Origin: CAXXOK01 sp964584315
Lineage (GTDB): Bacteria > Bacillota > Clostridia > Christensenellales > Aristaeellaceae
Direction: 5' to 3'
Assembly (NCBI GenBank): GCA_964584315.1
Contig: CAZOZO010000010.1
Coordinates: 15,530-79,529, forward strand
Length of the DNA: 64,000 nt
Part shown: positions 50,331 through 59,632 of the stretch, in pieces
Layout of the letters: each line of letters begins with the position of its first letter
How positions within the stretch are numbered: the first letter of the stretch is position 1
Program-made: the position numbers and the translations under genes
The notes under the pieces: model-generated
What the model saw: only the letters and a program-made list of their open reading frames with translations
Database searches by the model: none
Told to the model about the DNA's origin: nothing

Positions 50331-51992
50331 ATGAAAAAGCTGCTTGCCCTGTTCCTGGCGATCTCGATGGTTCTGTCCTTCAGCGCCTTCGCGTTCGCTG
50401 ACGCGGGCTCTGAACCCGATTGGGCTCCGTACAACGACTTGATCGCCCAGATCAAATCGACTACGGACTTCGCCGCCCGCGTCGACCTGATGCACCAGGC
50501 GGAAGACATGCTCATGGGCACCGGTTGCATCGTGCCGATCTACTACTACAACGACCTGTTCATGGCTAAGGAAGGCCTGACCGGCTTCTACAGCAACAAC
50601 TACGGCTTCAAGTACTTCCAGTATGCCGATTACGGCGACAAGACCACGCTGAAGCTGAACCTGGCGTCTGAGCCCGATAAGCTCGACCCGGCCCTCAACT
50701 CCTCCGTGGACGGCGCTTGCCTCGCGATCGCTTCCTTCGGCGGCCTGTACACCTATGACGCGAGCGGCGCGCTTGTGCCGGATTACGCCACGGGTTACGA
50801 GCTCAGCGAAGACGGCCTGACCTACACCTTCACCCTCCGCGATGGCCTGAAGTGGAGCGACGGCGCCCCCCTGACCGCCAAGGACTTCGAGTACAGCTGG
50901 AAGCGCGCCGCCGCGTCCGCGACCGCCGCTGACTACAGCTACATCTTCAACGGCATCGAAGGCTTCCCGGACAACCTGAACGTGGTTGCTTCCGAGGATG
51001 GCAAGACCCTGACCGTCAAGCTGACCGCCCCCTGCGCCTATATGCTTGACCTGGCTGCCTTCCCGGCGTTCTACGCTGTGCCGCAGACCGCTGTGGAAGC
51101 CGCTCCCGACGTGGCCACCAACCCCGGCGCCTGGGCGCTCGAGGCCGGCTTCGTGTCCAGCGGCCCCTACACCCTCCAGAGCTGGGAGCATGGCACCAGC
51201 ATGGTGTATGTGAAGAACCCCAACTACTGGAACGCTGCCAACGTGAAGATCGAGCGCCTTGAGTTCATGCTCAGCGACGACGACACCGCCATCTACAGCG
51301 CGTACCAGAACGGCGACCTGGACTTCATCGACACCGTGCCCACCGATCAAATCGCGACCCTCAAGAGCTCGCCCGAGTTTAAGGTCGTTGGCCAGCTGGG
51401 CACCTATTACATGATCTTCAACATCAAGAGCAAGCTCTTCGATGGCAAGACCGTGGAGCAGGCCGCTACCATGCGCAAGGCCCTCAGCATGCTGATCGAC
51501 CGTCAGTACATCATCGATACCGTTGCGCAGACTGGCCAGCAGATCGCCACCTCGTTCATCCCGGCCGGCATGGCGGATGGCAACGGCGGCGTGTTCAAGG
51601 ATGCTGCCAAGCATGCCTACCCCAACGGCTCTGATGGCTACTTCGCGCCCGAAGTGGATGTTGCCGGCGCTGTGGAACTCCTCAAGTCCATCGGCTATGA
51701 GTTCGACGCCAACAACATGCTCAGCGCTACCACCCCCATCAGCTTCGAGTACCTGACCAACAACACCTCCGGTCACGTTGCCATCGCCGAGTGCCTCCAG
51801 CAGGATCTCGCGGCCGTGGGCATCAACATGACCATCAAGAGCATCGACTGGGCCGTGTTCCTCGACGAGCGCAAAGCCGGCAACTATGACGTTGCCCGCA
51901 ATGGCTGGATCGCGGACTTCAACGATCCCATCAACATGCTCGAGATGTGGACCACCACCAGCGGCAACAACGACGCGCAGTTCGGCCGCTAA
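50331..51992 (+). CDS. oppA: Circularly permuted oligopeptide-binding protein (OppA family)
   Basis: 553 residues with a type I signal peptide (AFA cleavage at about residue 23) and no lipobox cysteine. Residues about 33-101 (PYNDLIAQIKS, RVDLMHQAEDMLMG, VPIYYYNDLF, GFKYFQYADY) are what normally forms the C-terminus of OppA/DppA proteins. They are followed directly by the normal mature N-terminus (TTLKLNLASEPDKLDPALN, SDGAPLTAKDFEYSWKR, SSGPYTLQSW, NPNYWNAANVKIERL). The protein stops at WIADFNDPINMLEMW.TTTSGNNDAQFGR, where normal family members run on into the moved segment. Total length is normal, so the order is permuted, not truncated. In the fold both ends lie in the same lobe, so a working protein is plausible. 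It completes the opp operon. Confidence 0.88.
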   Translation: MKKLLALFLAISMVLSFSAFAFADAGSEPDWAPYNDLIAQIKSTTDFAARVDLMHQAEDMLMGTGCIVPIYYYNDLFMAKEGLTGFYSNNYGFKYFQYADYGDKTTLKLNLASEPDKLDPALNSSVDGACLAIASFGGLYTYDASGALVPDYATGYELSEDGLTYTFTLRDGLKWSDGAPLTAKDFEYSWKRAAASATAADYSYIFNGIEGFPDNLNVVASEDGKTLTVKLTAPCAYMLDLAAFPAFYAVPQTAVEAAPDVATNPGAWALEAGFVSSGPYTLQSWEHGTSMVYVKNPNYWNAANVKIERLEFMLSDDDTAIYSAYQNGDLDFIDTVPTDQIATLKSSPEFKVVGQLGTYYMIFNIKSKLFDGKTVEQAATMRKALSMLIDRQYIIDTVAQTGQQIATSFIPAGMADGNGGVFKDAAKHAYPNGSDGYFAPEVDVAGAVELLKSIGYEFDANNMLSATTPISFEYLTNNTSGHVAIAECLQQDLAAVGINMTIKSIDWAVFLDERKAGNYDVARNGWIADFNDPINMLEMWTTTSGNNDAQFGR

Positions 51993-52020
51993 GCGATCCA
52001 TCGGGTAACCAGACAAAGGC

Positions 52021-52053
52021 AAGCCGCCGGGCCCTCGGGCTCGGCGGCTTTTC
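52021..52053 (+). terminator. Terminator of the opp operon
   Basis: AAGCCGCCGGGCC / GGGCTCGGCGGCTT followed by TTCG, 29 nt after the oppA stop. Confidence 0.85.
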
Positions 52054-52055
52054 GC

Positions 52056-52363
52056 ATGGCAGCGGAGTAATCGCCGTGAAAGCGTAGCCTGCGCTCCCTC
52101 CCTTATCGTGGATGGCGCCTTCGCGTGGCTTGAAGGAAACGGCTTGCCATTCAAATCATACGCGTATCGGTTGGCGGTTCATATGCCCGCCTGCCTCCCA
52201 ACCCGAAAGCCGTATCACAGCCACTTCGTTTCCGCACCGCACGAAGCCTGCACTCCTCCGCAATTCCTGAAGCCTTGCAATCAGTATGACGAAAGCGGCT
52301 GTATCGACGTGCCATCGCATGCGCTGCCATGCGGCTGAGAGGATAAACGAACCGTTCGTGCAG
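52056..52363. other. Gene-free region
   Basis: About 300 bp between convergent terminators with no supportable ORF or RNA. The moved C-terminal OppA segment has no leftover copy here. Confidence 0.55.
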
Positions 52364-52404
52364 CCAAAAGGGAGCAGCCTCACGCATGTGTGGGGCTGCT
52401 CCGT
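52364..52404 (-). terminator. Terminator of lpdA
   Basis: Minus strand: GGAGCAGCC / GGCTGCTCC with an inner CAC / GTG pair, followed by CTTTTGG. Confidence 0.8.
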
Positions 52405-52454
52405 CGTTATGGTGTGAAGTGATCCGATGGCCTGTGCTATGCCTGTTCCGGCCG

Positions 52455-53828
52455 TCAGTCAAACCTGGCGGCCTGCACCGCGTCGGTGATGCTCTCCTCA
52501 AACGTGGGGTGCGGGCGCAACGGGCGCAGGAGTTGCCCCGCGGTCAGGCCGTTTTCAATGGCGACGGCCAGCTCCCCCACCATATCGGTCGCGCGGCCGC
52601 AAAACAGCTGTACGCCCATGAGTTTACGGCTCTGCTTCTCAAACACCAGCTTCACAAAGCCGCGCCCCAATCCCTCGATCAACGTGCGCGCGTTTTGCGT
52701 GGTAAGTGCCTTGCCAACGACCACGTCCAGCCCTTTTTCCTTCGCCTCGGCCTGCGTAAGGCCCACGGAGGCGATCTCCGGCGCGGTGTAGACGCAGCTT
52801 GGCACCAGCAGCGGGTCGATGGGGCTGGGCACACCCAGCATGTGGCTTACGGCGGCCACCCCCTGCGCGTGCGCGGCGTGCGCCAGCTGGTTTTGGCCGT
52901 TCACATCGCCAATGGCGTACACGCCCGCCATGCTGGTCTGGTAATCACCATCCACGGCGATGAAGCGGCGGTTCATGGCAAGGGGGAAGCCCTCGGCCAG
53001 CAGCCCGCCGGTCACAGGCACGCGGCCTGTCGCCAGCAACACGCGCTCGGCAGCCAACTCGCTCGCCGCGCCGCCCTTTTCCACAACAGCGGTAAAACCC
53101 GTTTCCGTTTTGATAATGCTCTGCAGGCGCGCGCCGGTCACGAGGGCCACGCCCATGCCCTTGAGCAGCATTTCCGTACTCCGGCTTAGGTCCAGCTCCA
53201 TCATGGGTAAAAGCCGTGCCTCGGCCTCTACCACGGTCACCGCTACGCCTATGCGGGCATAGACCGAGGCCATCTCCACGCCGATCACGCCGCCGCCGAT
53301 GATCAGCAAGCTCGCAAACGCTTCCGCGCCCGCTGCGCCCAGCAGATCGTCGCTGGTGAGCACGGCGGGGTCGTCCGCACCCGGCACGGGCAGGCGTGCA
53401 GGTGCGCTGCCGGTAGCGAGAAGCACGCGGCTGGCTGCGAGCGTTTCCACGCGCCCATCCTGCGCGGCCACGCGCACCTCAAAGGGCGCCGCGGCGTTCA
53501 GGAGTGTACCCGTGCCTTGGTACACCGCCACCTTGGCGGTCTTCATCAGCGTGGCAACGCCATTCACCAGCGTATCCACGATCTCGTTCTTTTGGGCCAG
53601 CATCGCACCGCGATCAAAGCGGGCGAGCACGTCCGGTGCAAAAGCCTGCGCAGCGTGGGCAGCCTCCGCGGTGTGCAGGTAGGCCTTGGTGGGCACGCAG
53701 CCGCGGTTCAGGCACGTGCCGCCCAGGCGGTCTTTTTCCACCAGCGCCACGGCCATGCCGTGGTGGGCCGCAAATTCCGCGGCGGCATACCCCCCGGGGC
53801 CGCCCCCGATCACGATCAGGTCAAACAT
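52455..53828 (-). CDS. lpdA: Dihydrolipoamide dehydrogenase
   Basis: 457 residues, FAD disulfide reductase. It opens with FDLIVIGGGPGGYAAAE, the redox-active pair is in GGTCLNRGCVPTK, the NAD-binding GGGVIGVEMASVYARIG is near residue 180, and the dimerisation domain ends with the catalytic His-Glu in RPHPTFEESITDAV. It reoxidises lipoyl-H protein in the glycine cleavage system. GAAGGAGG precedes the ATG at 53828. It lies 280 bp downstream of lplA on the same strand, so it may have its own promoter, though none is clear. No pyruvate or 2-oxoacid dehydrogenase genes are nearby, so the glycine system is its probable client. Confidence 0.95.
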   Translation of the reverse strand: MFDLIVIGGGPGGYAAAEFAAHHGMAVALVEKDRLGGTCLNRGCVPTKAYLHTAEAAHAAQAFAPDVLARFDRGAMLAQKNEIVDTLVNGVATLMKTAKVAVYQGTGTLLNAAAPFEVRVAAQDGRVETLAASRVLLATGSAPARLPVPGADDPAVLTSDDLLGAAGAEAFASLLIIGGGVIGVEMASVYARIGVAVTVVEAEARLLPMMELDLSRSTEMLLKGMGVALVTGARLQSIIKTETGFTAVVEKGGAASELAAERVLLATGRVPVTGGLLAEGFPLAMNRRFIAVDGDYQTSMAGVYAIGDVNGQNQLAHAAHAQGVAAVSHMLGVPSPIDPLLVPSCVYTAPEIASVGLTQAEAKEKGLDVVVGKALTTQNARTLIEGLGRGFVKLVFEKQSRKLMGVQLFCGRATDMVGELAVAIENGLTAGQLLRPLRPHPTFEESITDAVQAARFD

Positions 53829-54108
53829 GGTGCCTCCTTCAAGTTGTGTCGATAAAATGAGCGAATCCTGATGTCCCGCCACAAGAGAGGTCCATGGGTT
53901 CGCCACCGTTTGCACCCTGCGCGGGCGGGTTGCTCACTCGCTTGCGCAGGGCGCTGTCATGCGGTTGTGAACGGAAGCGGCACGCTTTTGCGTGCCGACG
54001 GGTGTGGCGGGTACAATTCACGAACCATGTCCCGCGAGCGTGCCCGGTCAGACGATGTGGGCGCATTCGTCTGCTTCAGGTGCGCAGTCAGTCGCCTTCC
54101 GAAGCGTT

Positions 54109-55170
54109 TCAACCCTCTTGCGTCGGCACCTCGCCCGCTGCTTCCTGCTGAGCGGAGCGGTCCAGCGCGCGGATGCGCCCGCAGATCAACACGCACACAT
54201 CGCCCGCCATTTGCAACAGCTGCTGGTCACGCAGCAGCTCCAGCTTGGCGCGCATGCGGTCATTGATCGCCGAGATCAGGTACGGGCAACCGGTGAGCGC
54301 CTGCTCCAGCACTGTAAACAGCCCCGCCTCCATGGCATCGGTAAAGAGCTTTGCATTTTTGATCACGCCGTTTTCCACCAGCAGCTTGACCGTGACCCCG
54401 CCCCACGGGAAGCGCTCCTCCACGGTAAAGGTGTAGGGCAGCGCCTGCGGGTAGATCCACTCCGGGTCGGAAAACTGTGCGGCAACAGAATCCAGCGTGG
54501 GCTGGTCGAGCATCATCTCATCCAGCACGGCGGGGCTGTGGCGGTAGGTGAGCGAAAACGCGCGGAACAGCTCGCGCTCCAGGGCGTCGATGGTCACCTC
54601 GGGGTTCAGGGTTTTCAAATTGACCACGCGTGAGGCAACGCTCTGCACCCCGTGCGTTTGAAGCTTGGATTTGTTGGCGGTCAGGTAGCTTGACAGCACG
54701 TTCATGTCGCAATCCACCAGCAGCGTGCCATGGTGGTAGGCGCTGTGCCCCGCCTTGTAGAAGGCGTTGCCGCTGAACTTGCGCTCGCCGATCAGCAGAT
54801 CGTTGCGCCCGCTGTGGTAGGCTTCCAGCTCAAAAGCACCCACCGCCATACGGATCACGCCCAGCTGCTTGGGCACGTCAAACTCTGTTTTGGGCAGGAT
54901 GAACGTGAAATTCAAATTGCCCATGTCGTGGTACACGGCCCCGCCGCCGCTCAAGCGGCGCGCGATGCGGCCCCCGCTCTCCAGAAACTCGTTCACGCGG
55001 CACTCATGCCATGGATTCTGGTTGCGCCCCACCACGATGGTGTGGCTGTTTTGCCACAGGTAAAGAATCGCCGTCTCTTCAGGCAGCGTATCCATCAGGT
55101 GCTTTTCGATGGCGAGGTTGCGGTAGGGATCCGTACCGCGGGCAATCAGGCAAGCCGTGCGTCTTATCAT
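54109..55170 (-). CDS. lplA: Lipoate-protein ligase A
   Basis: 353 residues. The catalytic domain has RNLAIEKHLMD, VVGRNQNPWHECR, ARRLSGGGAVYHDMGNLNFTFI, the lysine-bearing ERKFSGNAFYKAG and HHGTLLVD. The C-terminal accessory domain is present (from about residue 250: YTFTVEERFPWGGVTVKLLVENG). It attaches scavenged lipoate to GcvH via lipoyl-AMP. The ribosome binding site before 55170 (GGTGAAGACGG) is weak. It follows gcvPB by 100 bp in the glycine cleavage operon, which ties it to GcvH lipoylation. No LipA/LipB is seen, consistent with lipoate uptake. Confidence 0.94.
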   Translation of the reverse strand: MIRRTACLIARGTDPYRNLAIEKHLMDTLPEETAILYLWQNSHTIVVGRNQNPWHECRVNEFLESGGRIARRLSGGGAVYHDMGNLNFTFILPKTEFDVPKQLGVIRMAVGAFELEAYHSGRNDLLIGERKFSGNAFYKAGHSAYHHGTLLVDCDMNVLSSYLTANKSKLQTHGVQSVASRVVNLKTLNPEVTIDALERELFRAFSLTYRHSPAVLDEMMLDQPTLDSVAAQFSDPEWIYPQALPYTFTVEERFPWGGVTVKLLVENGVIKNAKLFTDAMEAGLFTVLEQALTGCPYLISAINDRMRAKLELLRDQQLLQMAGDVCVLICGRIRALDRSAQQEAAGEVPTQEG

Positions 55171-55270
55171 CCGTCTTCACCGCCGATAGGTCGTGCGCCC
55201 CGGCCGCGCGCCTGCCGCATGGCACGCGCGCGACCGAGGCTGTATGGCACCGCCGCGGGCGGCGGATGCA

Positions 55271-56692
55271 TCAAAGGTTCGGTTGCCAGCGCAGCACGGG
55301 CGTGCGCGCCGCCTTCACATCGTCCGGCCTGCCGATCGCGGCGCTGTGCGGCGCGGTGTGCAGCACGTCCGGCTCGGCTTTCGCGCGGGCGAGGATGGCG
55401 ATCATGATATCCGCCACGCGGTCGAGCGTTTCCTTCGTCTCGGTCTCGGTGGGCTCAAACATCAGCGCCTCGTGCACGATCAGCGGGAAATACATCGTGG
55501 GCGGGTGCACGCCGTAGTCGATCAGGGTCTTGGCCACATCCAGCGCGCTCACGCCCGTTTCGGCCTTGAGCCCCTCCAGCGTGAGCACGAACTCGTGCAT
55601 GCAGGGGGCCGCCATCGCGGGGGTGTAGCCTGCGTCCGCAAGCCGTTTCATCAGGTAGTTGGCGTTGAGCACCGCGTGCAGCGATACATCGTGCAAGCCC
55701 TCGCGACCCAGCGCCTTGATGTAGGCGAGCGCGCGCACGAGGATGGCAAAATTGCCGTGGAAGGCCTTCATCTGTAGCCCTTCCGCCTCGCCCAGGCTGG
55801 CAACGGTGGGCAGGTACGGCATAAGCGCCGCCTTGACACCAACGGGGCCGCTGCCGGGGCCGCCGCCGCCGTGCGGGGTGCTGAAGGTCTTGTGCAGGTT
55901 GAAATGCGTAACGTCAAAGCCCATATCGCCGGGGCGGGCCATGCCAAGGATGGCGTTCAGGTTCGCGCCATCGTAGTACATCAGCCCACCTGCCTGATGT
56001 ACCATTCGACTGATTTCGCAAATATCCTGCTCAAACAGGCCAAGGGTGTTGGGGTTGGTCATCATCATACCGGCGACGGTATCGTCCAGCGCGGCGCGCA
56101 GCGCGTCCACATCCACGCAGCCGTCCGCGCGGCTCTTGATGCTGACCACCGTGAAGCCCGCCATGGCGGCACTGGCGGGGTTGGTACCGTGGGCGCTGTC
56201 CGGCACGAGCATTTTGATGCGGTGGCTTTCGCCGCGCGCCTCATGGTACTTTTTGACGCAAAGCATGCCGTACAGCTCACCGTGCGCGCCCGCAGCAGGT
56301 TGCAGCGTGAACGCGTCCATCCCGGCGATCTCGCACAGCGCGGCGGAAAGCTCGTTAAGCACCGCTTTGCAGCCCAGGGCGGCGTGCACGGGGGCCAGCG
56401 GATGCGCGTTTGCAAAGCCCGCAAGGCGCGCGGCAGCTTCGTTCACGGCGGGGTTGTACTTCATGGTGCAGCTGCCCAGCGGATAGAAACCGCAGTTCAC
56501 GCCATAGGCGCGCTGGGCCAGCTTGGTGTAGTGGCGATCGACATCCGTCTCGGCCAGCTCCGGCAGGCAGGGCGGGGTTTTGCGGCAGAAAGCTTCCGGC
56601 AGGGTATATGCGGGCGCTTCAGGTGCGGGGATCACGTGGCTCCCGCGGCCTTCCATGCTCATTTCAAAGCTCAAAAGCACTTGCTCGCTCAT
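55271..56692 (-). CDS. gcvPB: Glycine dehydrogenase (decarboxylating) subunit 2
   Basis: 473 residues. It has the PLP lysine in THFNLHKTFSTPHGGGGPG (about residue 265), plus YPLGSCTMKYNP, LQPAAGAHGE, DSAHGTNPASAAM and MTNPNTLG. It is the catalytic half of the split P protein found in Bacillota and archaea. It decarboxylates glycine and passes the aminomethyl group to lipoyl-GcvH. The start at 56692 overlaps the gcvPA stop (ATGA), ensuring equal production. Confidence 0.97.
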   Translation of the reverse strand: MSEQVLLSFEMSMEGRGSHVIPAPEAPAYTLPEAFCRKTPPCLPELAETDVDRHYTKLAQRAYGVNCGFYPLGSCTMKYNPAVNEAAARLAGFANAHPLAPVHAALGCKAVLNELSAALCEIAGMDAFTLQPAAGAHGELYGMLCVKKYHEARGESHRIKMLVPDSAHGTNPASAAMAGFTVVSIKSRADGCVDVDALRAALDDTVAGMMMTNPNTLGLFEQDICEISRMVHQAGGLMYYDGANLNAILGMARPGDMGFDVTHFNLHKTFSTPHGGGGPGSGPVGVKAALMPYLPTVASLGEAEGLQMKAFHGNFAILVRALAYIKALGREGLHDVSLHAVLNANYLMKRLADAGYTPAMAAPCMHEFVLTLEGLKAETGVSALDVAKTLIDYGVHPPTMYFPLIVHEALMFEPTETETKETLDRVADIMIAILARAKAEPDVLHTAPHSAAIGRPDDVKAARTPVLRWQPNL

Positions 56693-58008
56693 TTCGCGCA
56701 CACCTCCCTGACGATCTCGGCCACGCGCGTGAGCTGGGCGAGGCTCGCCTTCTCAGTCACGCACCACAGCATACCGCCTGCAAGCGGCAGGCCGCTTAAA
56801 ATACCCTCTCGCTCCAGCGCGACCTCCACGGCGTCCGGCGGCACGGGCAGCGTAGTCGCAAACTCATGGAAGAACGGGCCGCCATACGTAAATGAAACGC
56901 CCGGGATCTTGCAGAGCATATCCGCAAAGGCGTGCGCGTGGCTCACACAGCGCTGCGCCACGGCGTCAAGGCCCTTGGGGCCCAGGTACGTCAGGTAGAT
57001 GGAGGCGGTCAACGCGCAGTGCGCCTGATTGCTGCAAATGTTACTGGATGCCTTTTCACGGCGGATATGCTGCTCGCGCGCCTGCAATGTGAGCACGAAC
57101 GCGCGGCGGCCCTCGCCGTCCGTCGTCTGCCCCACGATGCGGCCCGGCAGCTTACGCATCATGGCTGCGCTGGCGGCCATGTATCCCGCGGACGGCCCGC
57201 CGTAGGCCATGGGGATGCCAAAGGGCTGCACGTCGCCGCAGACGATATCCGCGCCCACCTCGTCGCCCGCCGGCAACAGGGCCAGCGCCATGGGGTTGGC
57301 CCCCAAAATGCACTTGACCCCCGCGGCCTTGGCGGCGGCGAACAGCGCGGCCACATCCTCCAGCCTGCCGTAAAAGTTGGGCTGCTGCACGTACAGGCAG
57401 GCCACATCAGGCGTGAGCATCGCGGCAAGCGCGTCCATGTCGGTCGCGCCGTCCTTCACGGGCACCAGGCGCACTTCATCGCCGGTGCCATAGGCGTAGG
57501 TGCGCATCACGGCGATGGTATCGGGGTGCGCGGCGGCGGAGACCAGCGCCACCGTGCGGCCGCGCTCGCGGCACATCACGGCGCTCTCGGCGGCGGCGGT
57601 GGCTCCGTCGTACACGCCCGCGTTGCTGGCAGCCATGCCGGTCAGCTCACAGATGAGCGTCTGGTACTCGAAAATGGCCTGCAAAATGCCCTGTGACATC
57701 TCCGCCTGGTAGGGGGTGTAGGCGGTCACGAACTCCTCCTTGCCCGCGATCTGGCTGACCAGCGGGGGTATGAAGTGATCGTAGCAGCCCGCGCCGCGCA
57801 GGGTAAGGCCATAGCGGGTGTTGCGCTCGGCCAGCGCCTCCATGCCCGCGAGGGTTTCCATCTGGCTCAGGCCCTCGGGCAGGGCCAGCGGGCGGCTTAG
57901 CTTTACGCCCGGCGGCAGGCTGTCAAACAGCGCCTCCGCGCTCGCAAGGCCAAGCGCGTCAAGCATCGCGGCCGTATCGGCCGCGGTGTGCGGTTGGTAA
58001 TGGCTCAT
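56689..58008 (-). CDS. gcvPA: Glycine dehydrogenase (decarboxylating) subunit 1
   Basis: 439 residues. RNTRYGLTLRGAGCYDHFIPP, TAYTPYQAEMSQGILQAIFEYQ, CELTGMAASNAGVYDGATA and SNICSNQAHCA are the subunit 1 hallmarks. It forms the heterotetramer with GcvPB and lacks the PLP lysine. It follows gcvH by 75 bp. Confidence 0.97.
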   Translation of the reverse strand: MSHYQPHTAADTAAMLDALGLASAEALFDSLPPGVKLSRPLALPEGLSQMETLAGMEALAERNTRYGLTLRGAGCYDHFIPPLVSQIAGKEEFVTAYTPYQAEMSQGILQAIFEYQTLICELTGMAASNAGVYDGATAAAESAVMCRERGRTVALVSAAAHPDTIAVMRTYAYGTGDEVRLVPVKDGATDMDALAAMLTPDVACLYVQQPNFYGRLEDVAALFAAAKAAGVKCILGANPMALALLPAGDEVGADIVCGDVQPFGIPMAYGGPSAGYMAASAAMMRKLPGRIVGQTTDGEGRRAFVLTLQAREQHIRREKASSNICSNQAHCALTASIYLTYLGPKGLDAVAQRCVSHAHAFADMLCKIPGVSFTYGGPFFHEFATTLPVPPDAVEVALEREGILSGLPLAGGMLWCVTEKASLAQLTRVAEIVREVCAK

Positions 58009-58083
58009 TTTTATTTCCTCTTTATTTCATTTTAGGAACAGCAAACAGGCGGCATGGAGCCGCGTTGCCGGGGGGGTGCGCGC

Positions 58084-58458
58084 TTACTTTTCCGTCAGGG
58101 CGCGGTAGGCCGCGGCGTCCATCAGCGCGCCTTTGGCGGTGATGTTTTCCACACGCACGAACCACGCGTCAAACGGCGCCTTGTTGATCTGTTCCGGGGC
58201 GGAGAGCAGCGCCTCGTTGATGGCGGCCACGGTGCCGGTCACGGGGCAGTACACGTCGCTCACGGCCTTGACGCTCTCCACGTCCGCAAACGGGGTGCCG
58301 ACGGTCACCGCATCGCCCACCTGCGGCAAGTTGACAAATACCAGGTCGCCAAGCTCGCTCTGGGCAAAGTCGGTCACACCGACCAACGCGACGGTTTCAC
58401 TTTCAAACAACACCCACTCGTGGCTTTCACTGTACAGGCGGTCGTCTCTGATTTCCAT
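58084..58458 (-). CDS. gcvH: Glycine cleavage system H protein
   Basis: 124 residues, lipoyl carrier. SHEWVLFESETVALVGVTDFAQSELGD and LPQVGDAV lead to the lipoyl lysine K64 in ADVESVKAVSD; VYCPVTGTVAAINEAL and the C-terminal INKAPFDAWFVRV complete the fold. It carries the aminomethyl group between P, T and L proteins. AAAGGAGG precedes the ATG. Confidence 0.97.
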   Translation of the reverse strand: MEIRDDRLYSESHEWVLFESETVALVGVTDFAQSELGDLVFVNLPQVGDAVTVGTPFADVESVKAVSDVYCPVTGTVAAINEALLSAPEQINKAPFDAWFVRVENITAKGALMDAAAYRALTEK

Positions 58459-58503
58459 GTATATTGCCTCCTTTGATCCTCTGCTGTCGGTTCGGTTGGC
58501 GGT

Positions 58504-59604
58504 CTATTTCCTGCGGGTATAAAAAGGGAGAGGCACAACCTCGGCGGCGACCTTCGCGCCGCGTATCTCCACGGCGAGCGTTTCGCCGGGTGTAGCGTGC
58601 GCCGCGTCCACCAGCGCCATGGCGACCGGGCCCACGGTGGGGCAGTGCGTGCCGCTGGTCGTGTGGCCGACGCGGGTCTCCCCCGCGAAAACGGGGAAAT
58701 GCTCGCGCGCGATGCCGCGGCCCGTGATGCGCAGGCCGATGCGCGCGCGCTTCGGTTCGCCCGCCGTGAGCAAGGCTTCGCGGCCGATAAAGCCCTCCTT
58801 GCCGAGCTTGACGTAATTGCCCAGGCCCGTTTCCAGCGGCGATACGGTATCGTCCATCTCGTGACCGTACAGGGGCATGGCGGCTTCCAGCCGCAGGGTG
58901 TCGCGGCAACCCAACCCGCACAGTTGGAGATCAAACGGCTCGCCCGCCCGGAGCAGCGCGTCGAATAACGTTTCCGCGTCCGCAGGCGCGCAGTAGAGCT
59001 CGAACCCATCCTCGCCGGTGTAGCCGGTGCGGCTGAGCAGGCACAATACGCCGTCCACGTGCACGCCGTCCACAAAGCTGTAGTACTTCTGCGGGATCAG
59101 GCTCTCCGGCACCAGCGTGCGCATGATTTTTTCCGCTAACGGGCCTTGCAAAGCCAGCTGGGCCACGTTGTCCGAAATATCCTCAATTTTCACGTCGCCG
59201 AAGCGCTGCGCGAGGATGTGTTGAACATCCTTCTCACGGTTGGCGGCGTTCACCACCATCAGGTACTTTTCCGCGCCATGGCGGTATACCAGCACATCGT
59301 CGATCACGCCGCCCTGCGCGTTGAGCATCGGGCTGTAGCGCACGCGGCCGTCCGCGAGGGAGGCGTAGTCGTTGCACAGCAGATGCTGGATGTTATCAAG
59401 TGCGTCCGGGCCGGTGAAGAGCACCTCGCCCATGTGGCTTACGTCAAACAGACCCACGCGCTCGCGCACGGCCGCGTGCTCCTTCATGACGCCCGCCTCG
59501 TACTGCACGGGCAGCAGATACCCCGCGAAGGGAACGATTTTGCCGCCGTGCGACACGTGCCGGTCGTACAGCGGCGTTTTGCGCAGCGGTTCGGTTTCGG
59601 ACAT
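58504..59604 (-). CDS. gcvT: Aminomethyltransferase (glycine cleavage T protein)
   Basis: 366 residues. KTPLYDRHVSHGGKIVPFAGYLLPVQY, REKDV, FDVSHMGEV, YSPMLNAQGGVIDD and SRTGYTGEDGFELY are GcvT signatures; the C-terminal barrel carries GRGIAREHFPVF. It releases ammonia and makes 5,10-methylene-THF from the H-protein intermediate. The start at 59604 has AAAGGGGTGGG upstream and lies 29 nt after the riboswitch terminator. First gene of gcvT-gcvH-gcvPA-gcvPB-lplA. Confidence 0.97.
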   Translation of the reverse strand: MSETEPLRKTPLYDRHVSHGGKIVPFAGYLLPVQYEAGVMKEHAAVRERVGLFDVSHMGEVLFTGPDALDNIQHLLCNDYASLADGRVRYSPMLNAQGGVIDDVLVYRHGAEKYLMVVNAANREKDVQHILAQRFGDVKIEDISDNVAQLALQGPLAEKIMRTLVPESLIPQKYYSFVDGVHVDGVLCLLSRTGYTGEDGFELYCAPADAETLFDALLRAGEPFDLQLCGLGCRDTLRLEAAMPLYGHEMDDTVSPLETGLGNYVKLGKEGFIGREALLTAGEPKRARIGLRITGRGIAREHFPVFAGETRVGHTTSGTHCPTVGPVAMALVDAAHATPGETLAVEIRGAKVAAEVVPLPFYTRRK

Positions 59605-59632
59605 GTTTTCCCACCCCTTTCGGTTTTGGCGC

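Noticed and set aside
50121..52154. 677-codon minus-strand frame opposite oppA
   Set aside because: It spans two terminator or hairpin elements and mirrors the oppA coding pattern; there is no credible start.
53979..53996. GGCACGC-TTTT-GCGTGCC hairpin between lplA and lpdA as a terminator
   Set aside because: The stem is perfect but has no U tract after it on either strand, so it was not called.
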